This document shows positions 1-11,382 of a stretch of DNA of 64,000 nt, in pieces. The stretch spans positions 62,001-126,000 of the forward strand of contig JADKGD010000008.1 of NCBI GenBank assembly GCA_016717145.1, read 5' to 3'. The translations under genes were made by a program, and so were the position numbers. The notes below the pieces were generated by a model, which saw only the letters and a program-made list of their open reading frames with translations, did no database searches and was not told where the DNA came from. Numbering within the stretch: the stretch's first letter is position 1; every line of letters begins with the position of its first letter. Source of the stretch: Saprospiraceae bacterium. GTDB lineage: Bacteria > Bacteroidota > Bacteroidia > Chitinophagales > Saprospiraceae.

Positions 1-397
1 GTGCCGGGGACCATAGGTATGCCAAATTTTTTACAGCATCTTTTGCAGAAAGTTTATCACCCATTATATCCATTGAATATGCAGATGGACCAATAAGTTT
101 TATGCCATTTTCTTGAAGTTTGAGTGCAAAGTCTGAATTTTCACTTAAGAACCCATAACCCGGGTGAATACCGTCAACACCTGATTTCACTGCTATGTCG
201 ATAATCTTTTGTTGTACAAGATATGATTCTGAGGAAGGCGACGGGCCAAGATAATATGCTTCATCCGCCATTTTTACATGTAAAGCCTGTGCATCAGCAT
301 CTGAATATACAGCAACACTAATAATATTCATTTCTTTAAGTGTTCGAATGATTCTACATGCGATCTCACCACGATTAGCCACTAATACTTTTATCAT
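1..397 (-). CDS. accC: Biotin carboxylase, N-terminal part (cut by window edge)
   Basis: This is the first ~130 residues of a biotin carboxylase (acetyl-CoA, propionyl-CoA or pyruvate carboxylase type), which carboxylates biotin with ATP and bicarbonate in the cytoplasm. The start MIKVLVANRGEIACRII, then SVAVYSDAD and GIHPGYGFLSEN, is typical of the biotin carboxylase N-terminal domain. The start is the ATG at 397-395. Near the edge the frame breaks: the expected DAVKKFGIPMVPG appears only after adding one base to the T6 run at 27-32 (+ strand), so I take this as a homopolymer error. The rest of the gene, with the ATP-grasp domain, lies outside the window, so the type of carboxylase cannot be told. 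Confidence 0.85.
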   Translation of the reverse strand, partial: MIKVLVANRGEIACRIIRTLKEMNIISVAVYSDADAQALHVKMADEAYYLGPSPSSESYLVQQKIIDIAVKSGVDGIHPGYGFLSENSDFALKLQENGIKLIGPSAYSMDIMGDKLSAKDAVKNLAYLWSPA

Positions 398-491
398 TTA
401 TGGGTTTAATTTTGACGTGACAAGGTACTTAGAATGAAGAAATTTTTAGTAATATGGATTAAATTTATGTATAAAAAATATACATTTTAAC

Positions 492-520
492 TTGAGCGTA
501 AGAATTTAAACTTATATTTG
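492..520 (+). promoter_or_regulatory. Bacteroidota-type promoter of the giant surface protein
   Basis: TTG at 492-494 and TATATTTG at 513-520 match the TTG-N17-23-TAnnTTTG pattern of Bacteroidota promoters with an 18-nt spacer. It lies 68 nt upstream of the ATG at 589. Motif matching only. Confidence 0.5.
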
Positions 521-588
521 CTGTTCTGAATGACAGATTTCCCTTTGAGCAAACATTTAAGAATTTTGAATTTAACTTCAAAGAATTA

Positions 589-3500
589 TTGATGAGGTGG
601 TATATATATTTTTTATTTATTGGGTTAGGTTTTGATATTAATGCTCAATGCGGGATTTCCAAGACTTATACAGTTGTGGATTTGCCCAATGGTTTGGCGG
701 ATACAACCAATATTTCTCTTTTAGTTTCAGGGGCATTGCTAAATAATCTGGCGGATGCCGCCCAAGGTCTTTGTGGAGTACAACTTAAATTTTCACATCC
801 ATTTGAAAAAGAACTGTTTTTCGAACTGATTTCGCCATCTGGGCAAGTCGTTACCCTCGTAGGAGGAGATGTTACAGCTTATAATACACCGCTTATTACT
901 TGGGATGTTTTATTTGTACCTTGCCTGTTTTCAGCCGTCCCTGATCCGGGTTTTTCTGAAGTTTGGGAAAATGATCAGGACTGGCTTAGTTTAACTCAAT
1001 ACACCGGTAGTTATTATCCGCACATGGGCTGTCTTGAAGACTTTGATATTGGAAGCGTTAATGGAACATGGACATTGAGATGTATAGATTTTGCAGATGA
1101 AGGTATTGGTAAATTACTTGGATTTAATTTGATTTTTTGTGATGAAACGGGTATAAATTGTGGTGAATGCAAACTGGACTCAGGTATAATTACAAACCCT
1201 GATGCATCATTTTGTACAGGTGAGCCAGGACTGTCGTTGCAAATAAATAAGCTATTCCCTATTTTCGCCACAAATGATACAATATACGAATATAAAAATA
1301 TCGTTTTTAAAGATAGTGTAGTTTTTGAATATACGACAACAAATGATCTGTCTGCTTATCCTCCGGGATCTTATACAATTTGTGGCATCCAGATATCAAA
1401 AACCCAAATATCTTTATTGCCAAATGTCGGAAGTAATTATATAGGCTCATCTCTTAATAATTACTTTTTTCAGTTGGGCGCTTGTGCTTCAGTTTCTGAT
1501 AGTTGTATGATTGTCCACATATTCGACCGGCCTGACACAGTCTCCATAACAAAATATATTTGCAAAGGGGATACCTACACTTTAGGAGGTCAAAGTTTCA
1601 ATATCCAGGATACATTCCTCGTGGTTATAGAAAACGGAGTTTGTGATTCAATGGTCGAACTGGACCTAAGAGTGATTGACATTGAACCTCAAATCATTGC
1701 AGATAGGGATTCAGTCAGTTGTCTGGCCAATACAAATACGCTACAAGGTTTTAATATTGGCACGCCTAATTCAAATATCCTGTACAATTGGTTTAGCCCT
1801 AATAGCATTATAGACACAGACACTACAGCTTCTTTGGTAGATATTTCAAATGCAGGCACATTTTGTTTGGGTTTGACAGCCATTAATGCCAATTATACTT
1901 GTAAGGATACGATTTGTAAAGAAATATTTCTTGATGTCACCAATCCCGTAATTACACTGAAATCAGACACCATTACTTGTCGCAATGATACAGTGACGAT
2001 TATGCTGGGAGTGACAAGACCACTGCAAGTCCCTCCAATTTGGTCTTCGGCAGATGGAAACCCTTTTATTATTGATTTTAATGGTATTAGAGTATGGAAA
2101 CCAGGCAGATACGAAGTTTCAGTATTGGCTGATAACAATTGTAGTGCATTTGATACTATAATAGTATTCGAAGATAAGTCTTTTGTTGACCCTGTTATTG
2201 TTCTGGACACACTTACATGCACATTAGATTCCGTTCAGGTGATGGTTTTTCCGGACTCAATTTATAGATATGTTTATCAATGGTCGGACGTAAGACCGGA
2301 ATATGTCAATGTTCAAAATCCATTTGTGTTTGACGCAGGAAAAATAACATTATTAATGTCCAATATTAAGAATGGATGTGAGAAATCGTTTGATTTAATC
2401 ATACCTGCAGATACCCTATCTCCTATTATACTTTCAATATCTAAGGATACTATAACATGTATAAAAAGTTTTGTGAATCCAATCGTTCAGGTAAATGTTG
2501 ATACCATCAGCTATTTATGGGTGGGCCCGGGTTTGATGTCAAATTTACCAAGTCCTACTATAACATCATCCGGACAATATATGGTTACAGTGACATCAGG
2601 TCTCAACGGTTGTAAGGCTTCAACTTTATTTAATATTGAAAAAGATACACTTATTCCCCTAATTGCGTTAAGCGTAGATTCTATTTCATGTTCTTTAGAT
2701 ACAGTTACTATACGATTGACATCTTCAAGACCCCTGGAATCAGCCACTTGGTCGGGACCAAATTTATTTACAAGTTTCGATTTTGAACCTAAAGTCTCTA
2801 GGGAGGGCACTTATACTATTACATTCAGAGGTAAAAATGGCTGTATAGGCACCGGTAATATATTTGTAGCTAATTCTTTTGATATACCTAAAACCTATTT
2901 TGGAATTGATTCTATTAAGTGTGGACAAGATACCATAACGGTTCGTATTGATTCAACAAGAGGTATATATAATTACCATTGGGATGGAAGCGGTATACTT
3001 GATTCGGATATTGGTACTCCGAGGGTAATTCAGCCTGGTGTTTATACAGTTACTATTACAAATCCAACGACTCTATGTACAGATATAAGTACAATTGACA
3101 TTATTGATGACCGAATATTTACACAAGTGCAGATATCAGTGGATGAACTTGACTGTCAAAAAGATAGTGTGCAGATTTTGCTCATAAATTCAGACATTGC
3201 AACAATTAATTATACCGGACCTTCTTTGTTCTTTTCATCGAGTCAGTCCCCTTTTGTGAGTGTGCCAGGTATATATACATATAGCTTAATCAACATTAAA
3301 AATTGTGTAAGTGAAGGATCAATCGAGGTAATTACAAATGACACTTTGCCAGAATTAACCATAATTCCACCGGTTTTGACATGTTTTGCAGACTCTGTTC
3401 AACTTTTTGGTGTCTCAACAATTCCAGGCACTATATTTTCGTGGAAAGGCCCATCAGGCTTCATTAAATCCGGAGACGGCTCTTTTGCATATATTGGAGG

Positions 3501-5778
3501 TGATTATATGATGCAAGGTATTGCTCCAAATGGATGTAAGGCTACCATTCCTTTTAAAATTACCTATGATACATTATCACCGGTATTTAATATCATAAGT
3601 CCGGAAGTGATCACATGTAAAAAAGAAATGATCAAACTAAGTACTACATTTGACGCTACAAAAGGAAGTACCAGATGGTTGCCTGAAGGCATCGAAATGC
3701 CTGTCTATGAAGTTGCCAAAGCAGGAAGTTACATTGCTGAAATCACAGGTTTAAACTTATGTAAAAGCCGAGATACCATACAGGTTATTGAAGACAAGGT
3801 TTTTCCTACTTTTGAGACAAGTGATCCTATTATAAATTGCAGAGATTCACTTGCGAAGATTGAAGTTATGCCTACATCATTATTTGAATCCGTTCAATGG
3901 GATAATGTCAATAATCCGGAAGTCATTGCGCTTAACAAGCTAATTCATGCTACAAAGAAACCTGGAATTTATTCATTTGATATACAAAATGTTGAAGGAT
4001 GTATAACAAAAGGTAGTATTAATGTTTTACAAGATATAGAAAAACCGAAAATTGTTGGCATTATTCAGGATACATTGGATTGTAATCGACCCCTGGGAAA
4101 TATTGGTGTAATATTGGACCGGGATGGTATACAATTTCTTTGGAATGGTCCGCCACAAAGTGGGGTAATAAATCAACTCACCGATAGTTTACTTTCTGTT
4201 ACGTTTGGGGGACCATACCGTTTACAAGTCATGGGTAGTAATTTTTGTACTGAAGATACTTTGATTAATGTTGTTCAGAATGATGACAAGCCTTTATACA
4301 CTTTTTTTACGGACACTATTACTTGTGATAAAGGTAAAATTAATATTGGCATCAATCCACTTTCAAATATTATAAATTATGAATGGTCGGGTCCTGTGGA
4401 TTTTATTAGTACAGCCAGGACACCGATAGTTAGTAAATCAGGTCTATATACCGTTACTTTGACAGGTGAGAATGGTTGTGTGTCTATTCAAAACGTGGCT
4501 GTTTTTGAAAATAAAATAAAGCCGGTTTTAATTATTAAAGATACATTTTTTCTGCCTTGCGATTCGAGCCAGATCATGCTTTTATTGAAGAGCACGAGTG
4601 TTATTGACAGGTATAAATGGATTTTCCCGGGAGGGGCTCTTGTTACCGAGATGATGCCATCAACCAATACTTTAGGTGAATACTCTGTCCAGATTGTAGG
4701 TAAAAATGGTTGTTTGAGTCTTTCAAAATCTTTTTATGTAGATTTAGATACCAGGCCGCCAGGCTTTGATGTTATTTCGGATACCATTACGTGTACTCAA
4801 CCTATTGCGATCGTAACAGCATCATCTATGGAAAATGATGTCACCTACCAATGGGAGAGCCCTTCCGGGGTGATTTTTATGACACCGATAATAAATACCG
4901 GCGAATCAGGAAGTTTTACCCTGATTGTTTCGAATATTAAGGATTGCAGGGATACTTTGATTGTCGATGTTGCTATAGACACTCTTCTACCTGTGATTGT
5001 CACTTTTTACCAATATCGCAAGTCAGTCATTGTCACCTTCATGTCCAACAATTTTTAATGGACGTATTACACTCGATTCACTAAATGGTACAGGTCCATA
5101 TCACGTGATATTAAATAACAAAGATTTTGGCAATCGTCTTGAATTTAACAATTTATCTTCCGGAACCTATGATTTTGTTATTACAGATGCTTTGGGATGT
5201 GTGCTTGAAAAATCGGTCATTCTTGACGATGGGCCCGATTTGTCCATTAGTATAGACAAGGAGCTTACCATTTTATTTGGTGATTCTGTGCTATTGATAC
5301 CACAATTTGTACCAGACCTTTCCGGTCGGGCTACCTTAAAGTGGGAAAGCAGGGATAGCGTCCTTTGTCTCGATTGTACTTCACTTTTGGTGAGACCATT
5401 TGTCAATACATTATATACTTTGACATATTCGATTGATGGCCAATGTGGCGAAACGACAACCGTCCTGGTTAAAGTAAAAATGATATCGAAAGCGCCATAC
5501 CAAATATTTTTGCACCTGGTAGCGGAGGCAATAATCCACTGTTTTACATTCCTCAGATAAGAGGAATTGAGAAGGTAAACTATATCCGCATTTTCGATCG
5601 ATGGGCTGAAAATGTGTATAATGGCATTGCTTTAATGCCTGGTGACGCATCAACAGGATGGGACGGCAATTTCAGAGGAAAACAAGCAAATACTGGTGTT
5701 TATGTAGTTTTTGTCGAATTAACATTGGCAAATGGTACGATTTGGACATATCAGGGAGATTTAGTGTTGTTAAGGTGA
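589..5778 (+). CDS. Giant T9SS-secreted surface protein with P-domain, Ig-like repeats and gliding-type C-terminal domain
   Basis: The protein of about 1,730 residues starts with a signal peptide (MMRWYIYFLFIGLGFDINAQ). A proprotein-convertase P-domain follows at about 60-190 (ELFFELISPSGQ, NGTWTLRCIDFAD). Then come about twelve Ig/PKD-like modules of about 90 residues, each with a conserved Cys, a W-x-GP or similar strand, a G-x-Y turn and a closing GC. The end is a gliding-motility-associated C-terminal domain (IPNIFAPGSGGNNPLF, IRIFDRWAENVY, GWDGNFRGK), a known type IX secretion signal. The frame breaks twice: at T5 5004-5008 (one T too many) and at A5 5476-5480 (one A too few). Single-base repair restores the protein to the stop at 5776-5778, so these are probably sequence errors. 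Likely an adhesin or surface fibre; its ligand is unknown. Confidence 0.8.
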
Positions 5779-6062
5779 TTGTAGAGTAGATCAATCAAGG
5801 CTTTTTCTTGAGTTTGACAATAAAAGTAAAAATATAAAATCCTTAACCAATGGTGATGGTTATAACTCTTTAATGTTTAAGTATTATTTAACTTTGACCA
5901 ATGTTTTCAGTCTTAACATATGATTTCCATTTGGACAGACTATTATGCTAAATGTTAATATAACTGCGATTAAGTCACATTTGTGTTTATAAGACGTTAT
6001 ACTTTAAGATATCAATTCTTTTTGGAATAATTTTAATTTTTGCACTTTTTAAATGAAATAAA

Positions 6063-7049
6063 TTGAAAATAATCCACTTGTTTTCTCTCGTCATTATTTT
6101 AGGTTTTTTATCTGCTTGTAGTGATCGTTTGGAAATTACAGATAGTTATTACAAACCTGATGAACTTGAAATCATAAAGAGGTACCTCAACTTGCCTTCC
6201 AAACCATTTGACTATAATATTAGATACCCTGGTTATATCAATACGTTTGTTAACACAACTATTGGGGTTCAGTAATCAATTTCAGATTGTACTACGGTGG
6301 CGATGTATTTAACGGAGTTCCTTTTTTTTGGGATAACTCTGCAAAAACCATTCAGGAGCAAAGCGAAAAAACACTGGCCAATCCCAATGAAATGAATATG
6401 CATATGTCAGAAGTTCAAAGCCGCGTAAATGAATTGGAATATTACAAACCGCTTATCAAAAAAACATATAATTTGGAGACTGTTTCAGGACAGCAAATTC
6501 TTGATGCCATAGCTGAGTTTACCAATTCTATCACCAATTACAATACTAAATTTGATGCCGGCTTGAGTAAACATTTTCTAGTACCAGTAATACAGATGTA
6601 GTAAACGTATATTTGCCCGGATTTACTTCCAAAGAAAATGAAGGTAAAGTTATCTATATCACCAAATGTGGTTCATGTCATGGTACCCTGGCCGGACGTC
6701 CGGGAAAATAGAAGGTAACAATGGTTTGTATATGGATTATCCTGATAAAGGTATTGCTATGACGCAAGGAGGGACACCAAGATTTAAAGTACCTACATTG
6801 CGTAATATTATGCTTACAGCACCATATATGCACGATGGAAGTCTTGCAACTATAGATGATGTTTTAGACCATTATAGTAATGACATAAAAAACGCTGTCG
6901 GACTTGATGATCTGTTAAAAGTTAATAATCAAGCAGTAAAAATGAACTTTACTGACTCTCAACGAATTGCTCTAAAAGCATTTTTATCTACGATGACAGA
7001 TGAAAAAGTGGTAGCTGATATAAAATTCTCAGATCCATTTATTAGATAA
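6063..7049 (+). pseudogene. Di-haem cytochrome c peroxidase (MauG/CcpA family), broken
   Basis: The start looks like a lipoprotein (TTG start, LGFLSACSDR lipobox). Matches to bacterial di-haem peroxidases follow: PFFWDNSAKTIQEQS at ~6320, DAIAEFTNSI at ~6505, the second haem site CGSCH at ~6669-6683, and then VPTLRNIMLTAPYMHDGS around 6790-6840, where the Met haem ligand of this family lies. The normal first CxxCH, expected between the N-terminal part and the FFWD motif, is absent. Sequence seems lost near 6245-6290 together with a stop. Two more frame breaks lie near 6570-6580 and at the A4 run near 6706-6710. The last two look like homopolymer errors, but the missing first haem segment is a real deletion unless the assembly collapsed. 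Family role: periplasmic reduction of peroxide or a similar oxidation. Confidence 0.65.
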
Positions 7050-7076
7050 TCAAGTCCATCGTGAAAAGTTTAACTA

Positions 7077-7913
7077 ATGAGATATTCAGCCTTTGTAGTT
7101 GGGATAATGTATTTGATGTTATGTAGCAGTATATCTTGTAAAATCCAAAAAGCATACACAAATGGTCAGGAAGGACTCGAGACAGTACATCAGAAGGGCC
7201 AGATAAGAGCTAATGCAGATTATTTTAAATTTGATGAATCCAAGGGATTACATGCCAGTATTAACTATAGCCCTATAAAAAATGTTGGCATATTTTATGA
7301 TCTTAAATCTGCTTTTATACAACATCAATATCATACACTAGCTTTGGGGTATTATTTGAGCAACTATAAAAAACTTGAGCTTATTTATCCATCAATTAGT
7401 AAACCAAGTATTGATATAGGGAGACATTTCGATTTTTACGGAGGAATGTCTTATGGCTATACCAAAAACAGTACCATTTCATACTATGACAGAAATACAT
7501 TTAGAAATAACCAATATGAATTAAATTATTTTGGAAAAAGATATTTTGTGCAGCTAGGGGGTCATTTGAAGGCAGAATATATAGCTTTTGATTTTGTATG
7601 GAGGCAAATATGGTTAGATCCGGATAAGATTGAAATATATGGTTTGGGCTCGAATACGGGAATAGATCCTGTTTCCTCCTTCAGCAATTCAGGATACAGA
7701 AGTTATAGTGAGATATCTTTGAAGATGAATTTGTTTGGACATTATAAACCGTTTTATGTGGGCATGACAACCCGCTTTGGCAATGAAACACAATTTACGG
7801 GTAGTGCTTTTTCTTCCGCCATGGTTTTTATAGGTGCAAATATGGATATTTATCATATTTTTACAAAAAAAGGTGCAAAGAGGCAGGACCTGGAATACAT
7901 TTATAAAGAATAA
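7077..7913 (+). CDS. Predicted envelope protein, beta-barrel-like, unknown function
   Basis: The 278-residue protein begins with a hydrophobic segment and a possible lipobox (LMLCSSISCKI). Alternating aromatic and polar strands follow (GIFYDLKSAFIQHQYHTLAL, FVGMTTRF-like strands near the end), as in small outer-membrane barrels. I do not recognise a named family. It starts 27 bp after the peroxidase remnant and 15 bp before the next lipoprotein gene, so 6063-10059 may be one transcript of envelope proteins. Confidence 0.6.
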   Translation: MRYSAFVVGIMYLMLCSSISCKIQKAYTNGQEGLETVHQKGQIRANADYFKFDESKGLHASINYSPIKNVGIFYDLKSAFIQHQYHTLALGYYLSNYKKLELIYPSISKPSIDIGRHFDFYGGMSYGYTKNSTISYYDRNTFRNNQYELNYFGKRYFVQLGGHLKAEYIAFDFVWRQIWLDPDKIEIYGLGSNTGIDPVSSFSNSGYRSYSEISLKMNLFGHYKPFYVGMTTRFGNETQFTGSAFSSAMVFIGANMDIYHIFTKKGAKRQDLEYIYKE

Positions 7914-7928
7914 TAAATTTACTTGATT

Positions 7929-9536
7929 ATGAAAATACGAATTCTGATACTTGCCGGCTTAAGTTTGGTGACCATATTTGCCTGCGTTGTAGCAAAAAAA
8001 TACCATTTTAGAGAATTATACAACAATCATAACGACCTGATACATCAATCATCAAAATATAATGAAAAACCATTTCTGAAAGCACATTTGAAGAATGGTG
8101 GTGTGTGTATTTTGGATGATAAATGGACATATGATAGTATAAGTAGTCAAATAGTGGGCTTTGGAAAATATTATGATTTTAAGAGAAATGATGTTATTGC
8201 CAAACAGTTAAATATTCATGTTGACAGTGTATTATTATTTGAGACAAATACTAAACTTGTAGCGGACAAAAGTGCACGTGTGCAAGCGATGAGTATCATG
8301 ACTGCTTTGGATGTAATCTTAGGTATAGCTTGTCTCACTATGCCAAAAGCATGTTTTGGATCATGCCCAACTTTTTATTTACAGAATGGAGATTATCAGC
8401 GATTGGCGGATGCAGAATCTTTTTCCAATGCCATTGCCCCTTCGTTGGCATATCAGGACTATGATGATTTAAACTATGAGGCTCGCTGTGGAGAAGAATT
8501 GAATCTAAAGATGATGAATGAAGCATTGGAGACCCATGTTGTTAAAAGAGCCAATCTTACGGTAATTTCAAAAAAGAAATCCGAGCAAGTGTACATCACA
8601 CCTGATGATACATATTATGCTACCAGTAATGGTGGAAGGCTTATAAATGCAAAAGGTGCAGAAGGTGATGTTACTGGGGAACTTTTGTCACTTGACGGAG
8701 AGGAACGATACAGTCTTGCTGATGAAAATGCTTTGGTGACCAAAGAGGAAATATTCTTAGAATTTGCTGCTGACCCACATATTGACCTTGGTTTAAAAAT
8801 TACATTCAGACAGACCATGATGACCACTTATGCCCTTTATAGTGCTATTGGGTATATGGGTAATGAGGTAGGAGATATCTTTGCGACGTTAGAGTCTTCC
8901 TCTGAATCCAGTGATAAAATGAAAACCATGTTTTACGATGCATTAGGTGCAATAGAGATATATTCTTTACAAGCAAACAACACCTGGAAATTTGAAGGTG
9001 AAATTTTTGAAACAGGCCCAATTGCCAGGAATCATGAGTTATTGCCACTTAAATATGATTCGCCTGAATCAGGTAAAATAAACATTAAACTTGTAATGAA
9101 TAAGGGCTTGTGGCGTATTGACCATACAGAGCTGGTACAAATGAAAAAAGAAAAGCATGCAGTAGATATAAAACCTCATTTTTTATTAAAAAATGGACAA
9201 AATAAATCAGTCCATTTACAAAAGCTTATTGATCATTCGGATTCATTTATTGTTTCAATGCCTGGCGATGAGTTTTTGATGGGTTACACCATGCCTGAAT
9301 GTGAAGAAGATGAAAACTATCAGGTATTTCTGAATGCTGAAGGATATTATATAGAGTGGATGCGTGAGTCCTGGCTGAAGGACAAAGACTTACTCAACCT
9401 GTATAAGTTGATGAATGATCCTGTAGCGTGGCTAAACGGTGAAACAGCGAATTATAAAAAATATGAAGCCAAGATGGAAGATCAGTTTTGGAAGTCAAGA
9501 TGGACACAGAAACACAAATCCAATGAATCACTCTAA
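7929..9536 (+). CDS. Predicted lipoprotein, unknown function
   Basis: The protein has about 535 residues. I prefer the ATG at 7929 over the TTG two codons upstream. The signal peptide ends in a possible lipobox (SLVTIFACVVAKK), so it should be membrane anchored. A short hydrophobic stretch with several cysteines (DVILGIACLTMPKACFGSCP) lies around residues 123-142. The C-terminal half is rich in charged and aromatic residues (GEEDENYQ-like, EWMRESWL). No named domain is recognised. The next gene starts inside its last 14 bp, so the two are probably translationally coupled. Confidence 0.6.
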   Translation: MKIRILILAGLSLVTIFACVVAKKYHFRELYNNHNDLIHQSSKYNEKPFLKAHLKNGGVCILDDKWTYDSISSQIVGFGKYYDFKRNDVIAKQLNIHVDSVLLFETNTKLVADKSARVQAMSIMTALDVILGIACLTMPKACFGSCPTFYLQNGDYQRLADAESFSNAIAPSLAYQDYDDLNYEARCGEELNLKMMNEALETHVVKRANLTVISKKKSEQVYITPDDTYYATSNGGRLINAKGAEGDVTGELLSLDGEERYSLADENALVTKEEIFLEFAADPHIDLGLKITFRQTMMTTYALYSAIGYMGNEVGDIFATLESSSESSDKMKTMFYDALGAIEIYSLQANNTWKFEGEIFETGPIARNHELLPLKYDSPESGKINIKLVMNKGLWRIDHTELVQMKKEKHAVDIKPHFLLKNGQNKSVHLQKLIDHSDSFIVSMPGDEFLMGYTMPECEEDENYQVFLNAEGYYIEWMRESWLKDKDLLNLYKLMNDPVAWLNGETANYKKYEAKMEDQFWKSRWTQKHKSNESL

Positions 9537-10059
9537 ACTATTCAACCTTATTATTTTAATTTTTGCTTTTGGCTTGTTTTCATGTGGCAGAAAAATTCAT
9601 TTGGTCAAAGGATATGATACCTATCATCAGAGCCCATTCGGAGCATATATGGAACTTAAAGTGCAGGGTGTACAGCAAAAACTAACTGTAAAAGGTGAAT
9701 TGATATTTGCAGACAAAAAAAAGATCATTATCAGGACACTCAAAACGCCTAATGAAATTCAACCATATGCACTTAAAGATGTTTTGTCATACAAATTGTA
9801 TTATGCCAAAAATGATAAAGAAAGTTATGGGACATGGGCAGCAATAAACAATTTATTGTCCCTCAGCCACGGGTTCTTTTTTTTGATAACTTTTCCGGTT
9901 AACGCCATTGTAGGAGGAGCTGTTAATACAAGTGTATCTTCTGAATTTCGCTATTCTGAAAAAGAATTGGAAATAGATCAATTGTACAAGTTTGCCAGAT
10001 ATCCGGCTGACTTGCCATCGGGTATTACGCTGACTAATTTGCAGGATATTCTTAAGTAA
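9523..10059 (+). CDS. Small predicted lipoprotein, unknown function
   Basis: The 178-residue protein is read from the ATG at 9523, which gives a clean lipoprotein signal (MNHSKLFNLIILIFAFGLFSCG). An upstream in-frame start at 9439 would sit inside the previous gene and bury this signal. The body has a strand-rich region (LTVKGELIFADKKKIIIRTL) and a glycine/alanine-rich hydrophobic segment (LITFPVNAIVGGAVNTS) that could insert in a membrane. It overlaps the preceding gene by 14 bp. No family is recognised. Confidence 0.6.
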   Translation: MNHSKLFNLIILIFAFGLFSCGRKIHLVKGYDTYHQSPFGAYMELKVQGVQQKLTVKGELIFADKKKIIIRTLKTPNEIQPYALKDVLSYKLYYAKNDKESYGTWAAINNLLSLSHGFFFLITFPVNAIVGGAVNTSVSSEFRYSEKELEIDQLYKFARYPADLPSGITLTNLQDILK

Positions 10060-10131
10060 GTGAAATAATACAATGGAGCATATTCAGGTAAACACTTTTT
10101 TTTTATCCAATACTGAACTATTTGCTCTAAA

Positions 10132-10578
10132 TTAAATAACCAAAACTGTTGGCCGTAGAGTTATTTTTGAACGTATGGAATTGGAAATCAAGCAGGCTGA
10201 CTCGGATTTTTGAATAATTCGTTCCGCTTTTTCTCTATCCTTTTCATCCAATATAGTGACCGTAGGTTCAAGAATGATTTCACTCATCACGTATTTGCCA
10301 TCCACTTGTTCCAATTTACCTTTGGACTTGCAAGTAAACTTGTTGAATGACAATTTTGAATTTTCAGCAATGGCCAAAAAAGTTGTCATAAGACAGCTAC
10401 TCACGGCAGCTGTAAATAAGTGTTCAGGTGACCAGATACCCGGAATTCCTTTTGGGAATTCCGGTGGTGTCGCCACTTCTATACAACTCCCTGAATCGTT
10501 ATTTAATTCAGGAGAACACATGACACCTTTACGGTCTGTATTCCACTCAATGTTTACATTATAAAAATGCGTTTCCAC
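10132..10578 (-). CDS. OsmC/Ohr-family peroxide-reducing protein
   Basis: The 148-residue protein has the OsmC fold pattern. Its two redox cysteines lie where the family has them: C62 in the helix AAVSSCLMTTFLAIAE and C129 in SESACLISNSI. OsmC-type proteins reduce organic hydroperoxides, or handle persulfides in some clades, in the cytoplasm. It begins 16 bp after the peroxiredoxin gene on the same strand, so the two form a probable oxidative-stress operon. Gene name left open because OsmC, Ohr and YhfA types cannot be separated by eye. Confidence 0.85.
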   Translation of the reverse strand: METHFYNVNIEWNTDRKGVMCSPELNNDSGSCIEVATPPEFPKGIPGIWSPEHLFTAAVSSCLMTTFLAIAENSKLSFNKFTCKSKGKLEQVDGKYVMSEIILEPTVTILDEKDREKAERIIQKSESACLISNSIRSKITLRPTVLVI

Positions 10579-10594
10579 TTTCCTGGATTTTTGA

Positions 10595-11296
10595 TTATTT
10601 GGTTTTAATTTGATCTACAGATAGAGGCCTGGTACAAAAAAACCAATCGTAACAGGTCATATCATTCTGGTGATCCATTCTATCTTTTGCAACACCGCAT
10701 GAACCAGCTGTAGGTACGATCACATCATCACCGGGCCTCCAGTCTGCTGGGGTGGCAATACTAAAAGCATCAGCCGTTTGCATAGCTATCAGGGCTCTCT
10801 TCAATTCGTCAAAATTTCTACCCATAGAAAGCGGGTAGTATATAATGGCTCTAATGATACCTTTGGGGTCAATAAAAAAAACAGCCCTCACCGCTTTGGT
10901 TGAACTTTCTCCAGGCTGAATCATGCCATATTTTTTGGCGACATTCATGGTGATGTCCTCTATTAGGGGAAAGTTTACTTCAATGTTTTTCATCCCTTTG
11001 AACTCAATTTTTTCTTTGATCGTACGCAACCATGCGATATGACTATACAAGCCATCGATCGATAAGCCAACCAATTGACAATTTAAGGCATTAAATTCAG
11101 GTTCCATTTTTGCAAATGTCATAAATTCTGACGTGCAAACTGGTGTAAAATCCGCAGGATGGCTAAATAAAATGACCCATTTTCCGCTGTAATCTTTGGG
11201 AAAATTGATTTCCCCTTGGGTTGTAATAGCCTTAAATTCAGGAGCATGATCACCAATTCTAGGCATTGATACGGTTGTTTCCATAAATGTTTCCAT
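10595..11296 (-). CDS. Peroxiredoxin, Prx6 (AhpC/TSA 1-Cys-like) type
   Basis: The 233-residue protein has the peroxidatic motif HPADFTPVCTSEF with C54 and the Prx6 C-terminal extension (ADWRPGDDVIVP). Three late cysteines (SCGVAKDRM, MTCYDWFFC) resemble those used for resolving in long archaeal-type Prx6 proteins. It reduces hydrogen peroxide and alkyl peroxides in the cytoplasm. The start at 11296 is supported by MPRIGDHAPEFKA soon after; a second ATG at residue 5 is possible. It is first in a two-gene operon with the OsmC gene, and a promoter with an inner palindrome lies about 90 bp upstream. Confidence 0.88.
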   Translation of the reverse strand: METFMETTVSMPRIGDHAPEFKAITTQGEINFPKDYSGKWVILFSHPADFTPVCTSEFMTFAKMEPEFNALNCQLVGLSIDGLYSHIAWLRTIKEKIEFKGMKNIEVNFPLIEDITMNVAKKYGMIQPGESSTKAVRAVFFIDPKGIIRAIIYYPLSMGRNFDELKRALIAMQTADAFSIATPADWRPGDDVIVPTAGSCGVAKDRMDHQNDMTCYDWFFCTRPLSVDQIKTK

Positions 11297-11382
11297 TATT
11301 ATATTATTTTATTTTTCGTAAATCATTTCTTTTTTTACACCCACATTGTTTGTCGAACAGTTAATGTGAATATTTATTTCTG

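Noticed and set aside
10070..10131. Bidirectional terminator between the 9523 and OsmC genes
   Set aside because: GAGCA..TTCAG and CTGAA..TGCTC pair only with gaps, and the T run lies in the loop, so the support is too weak.
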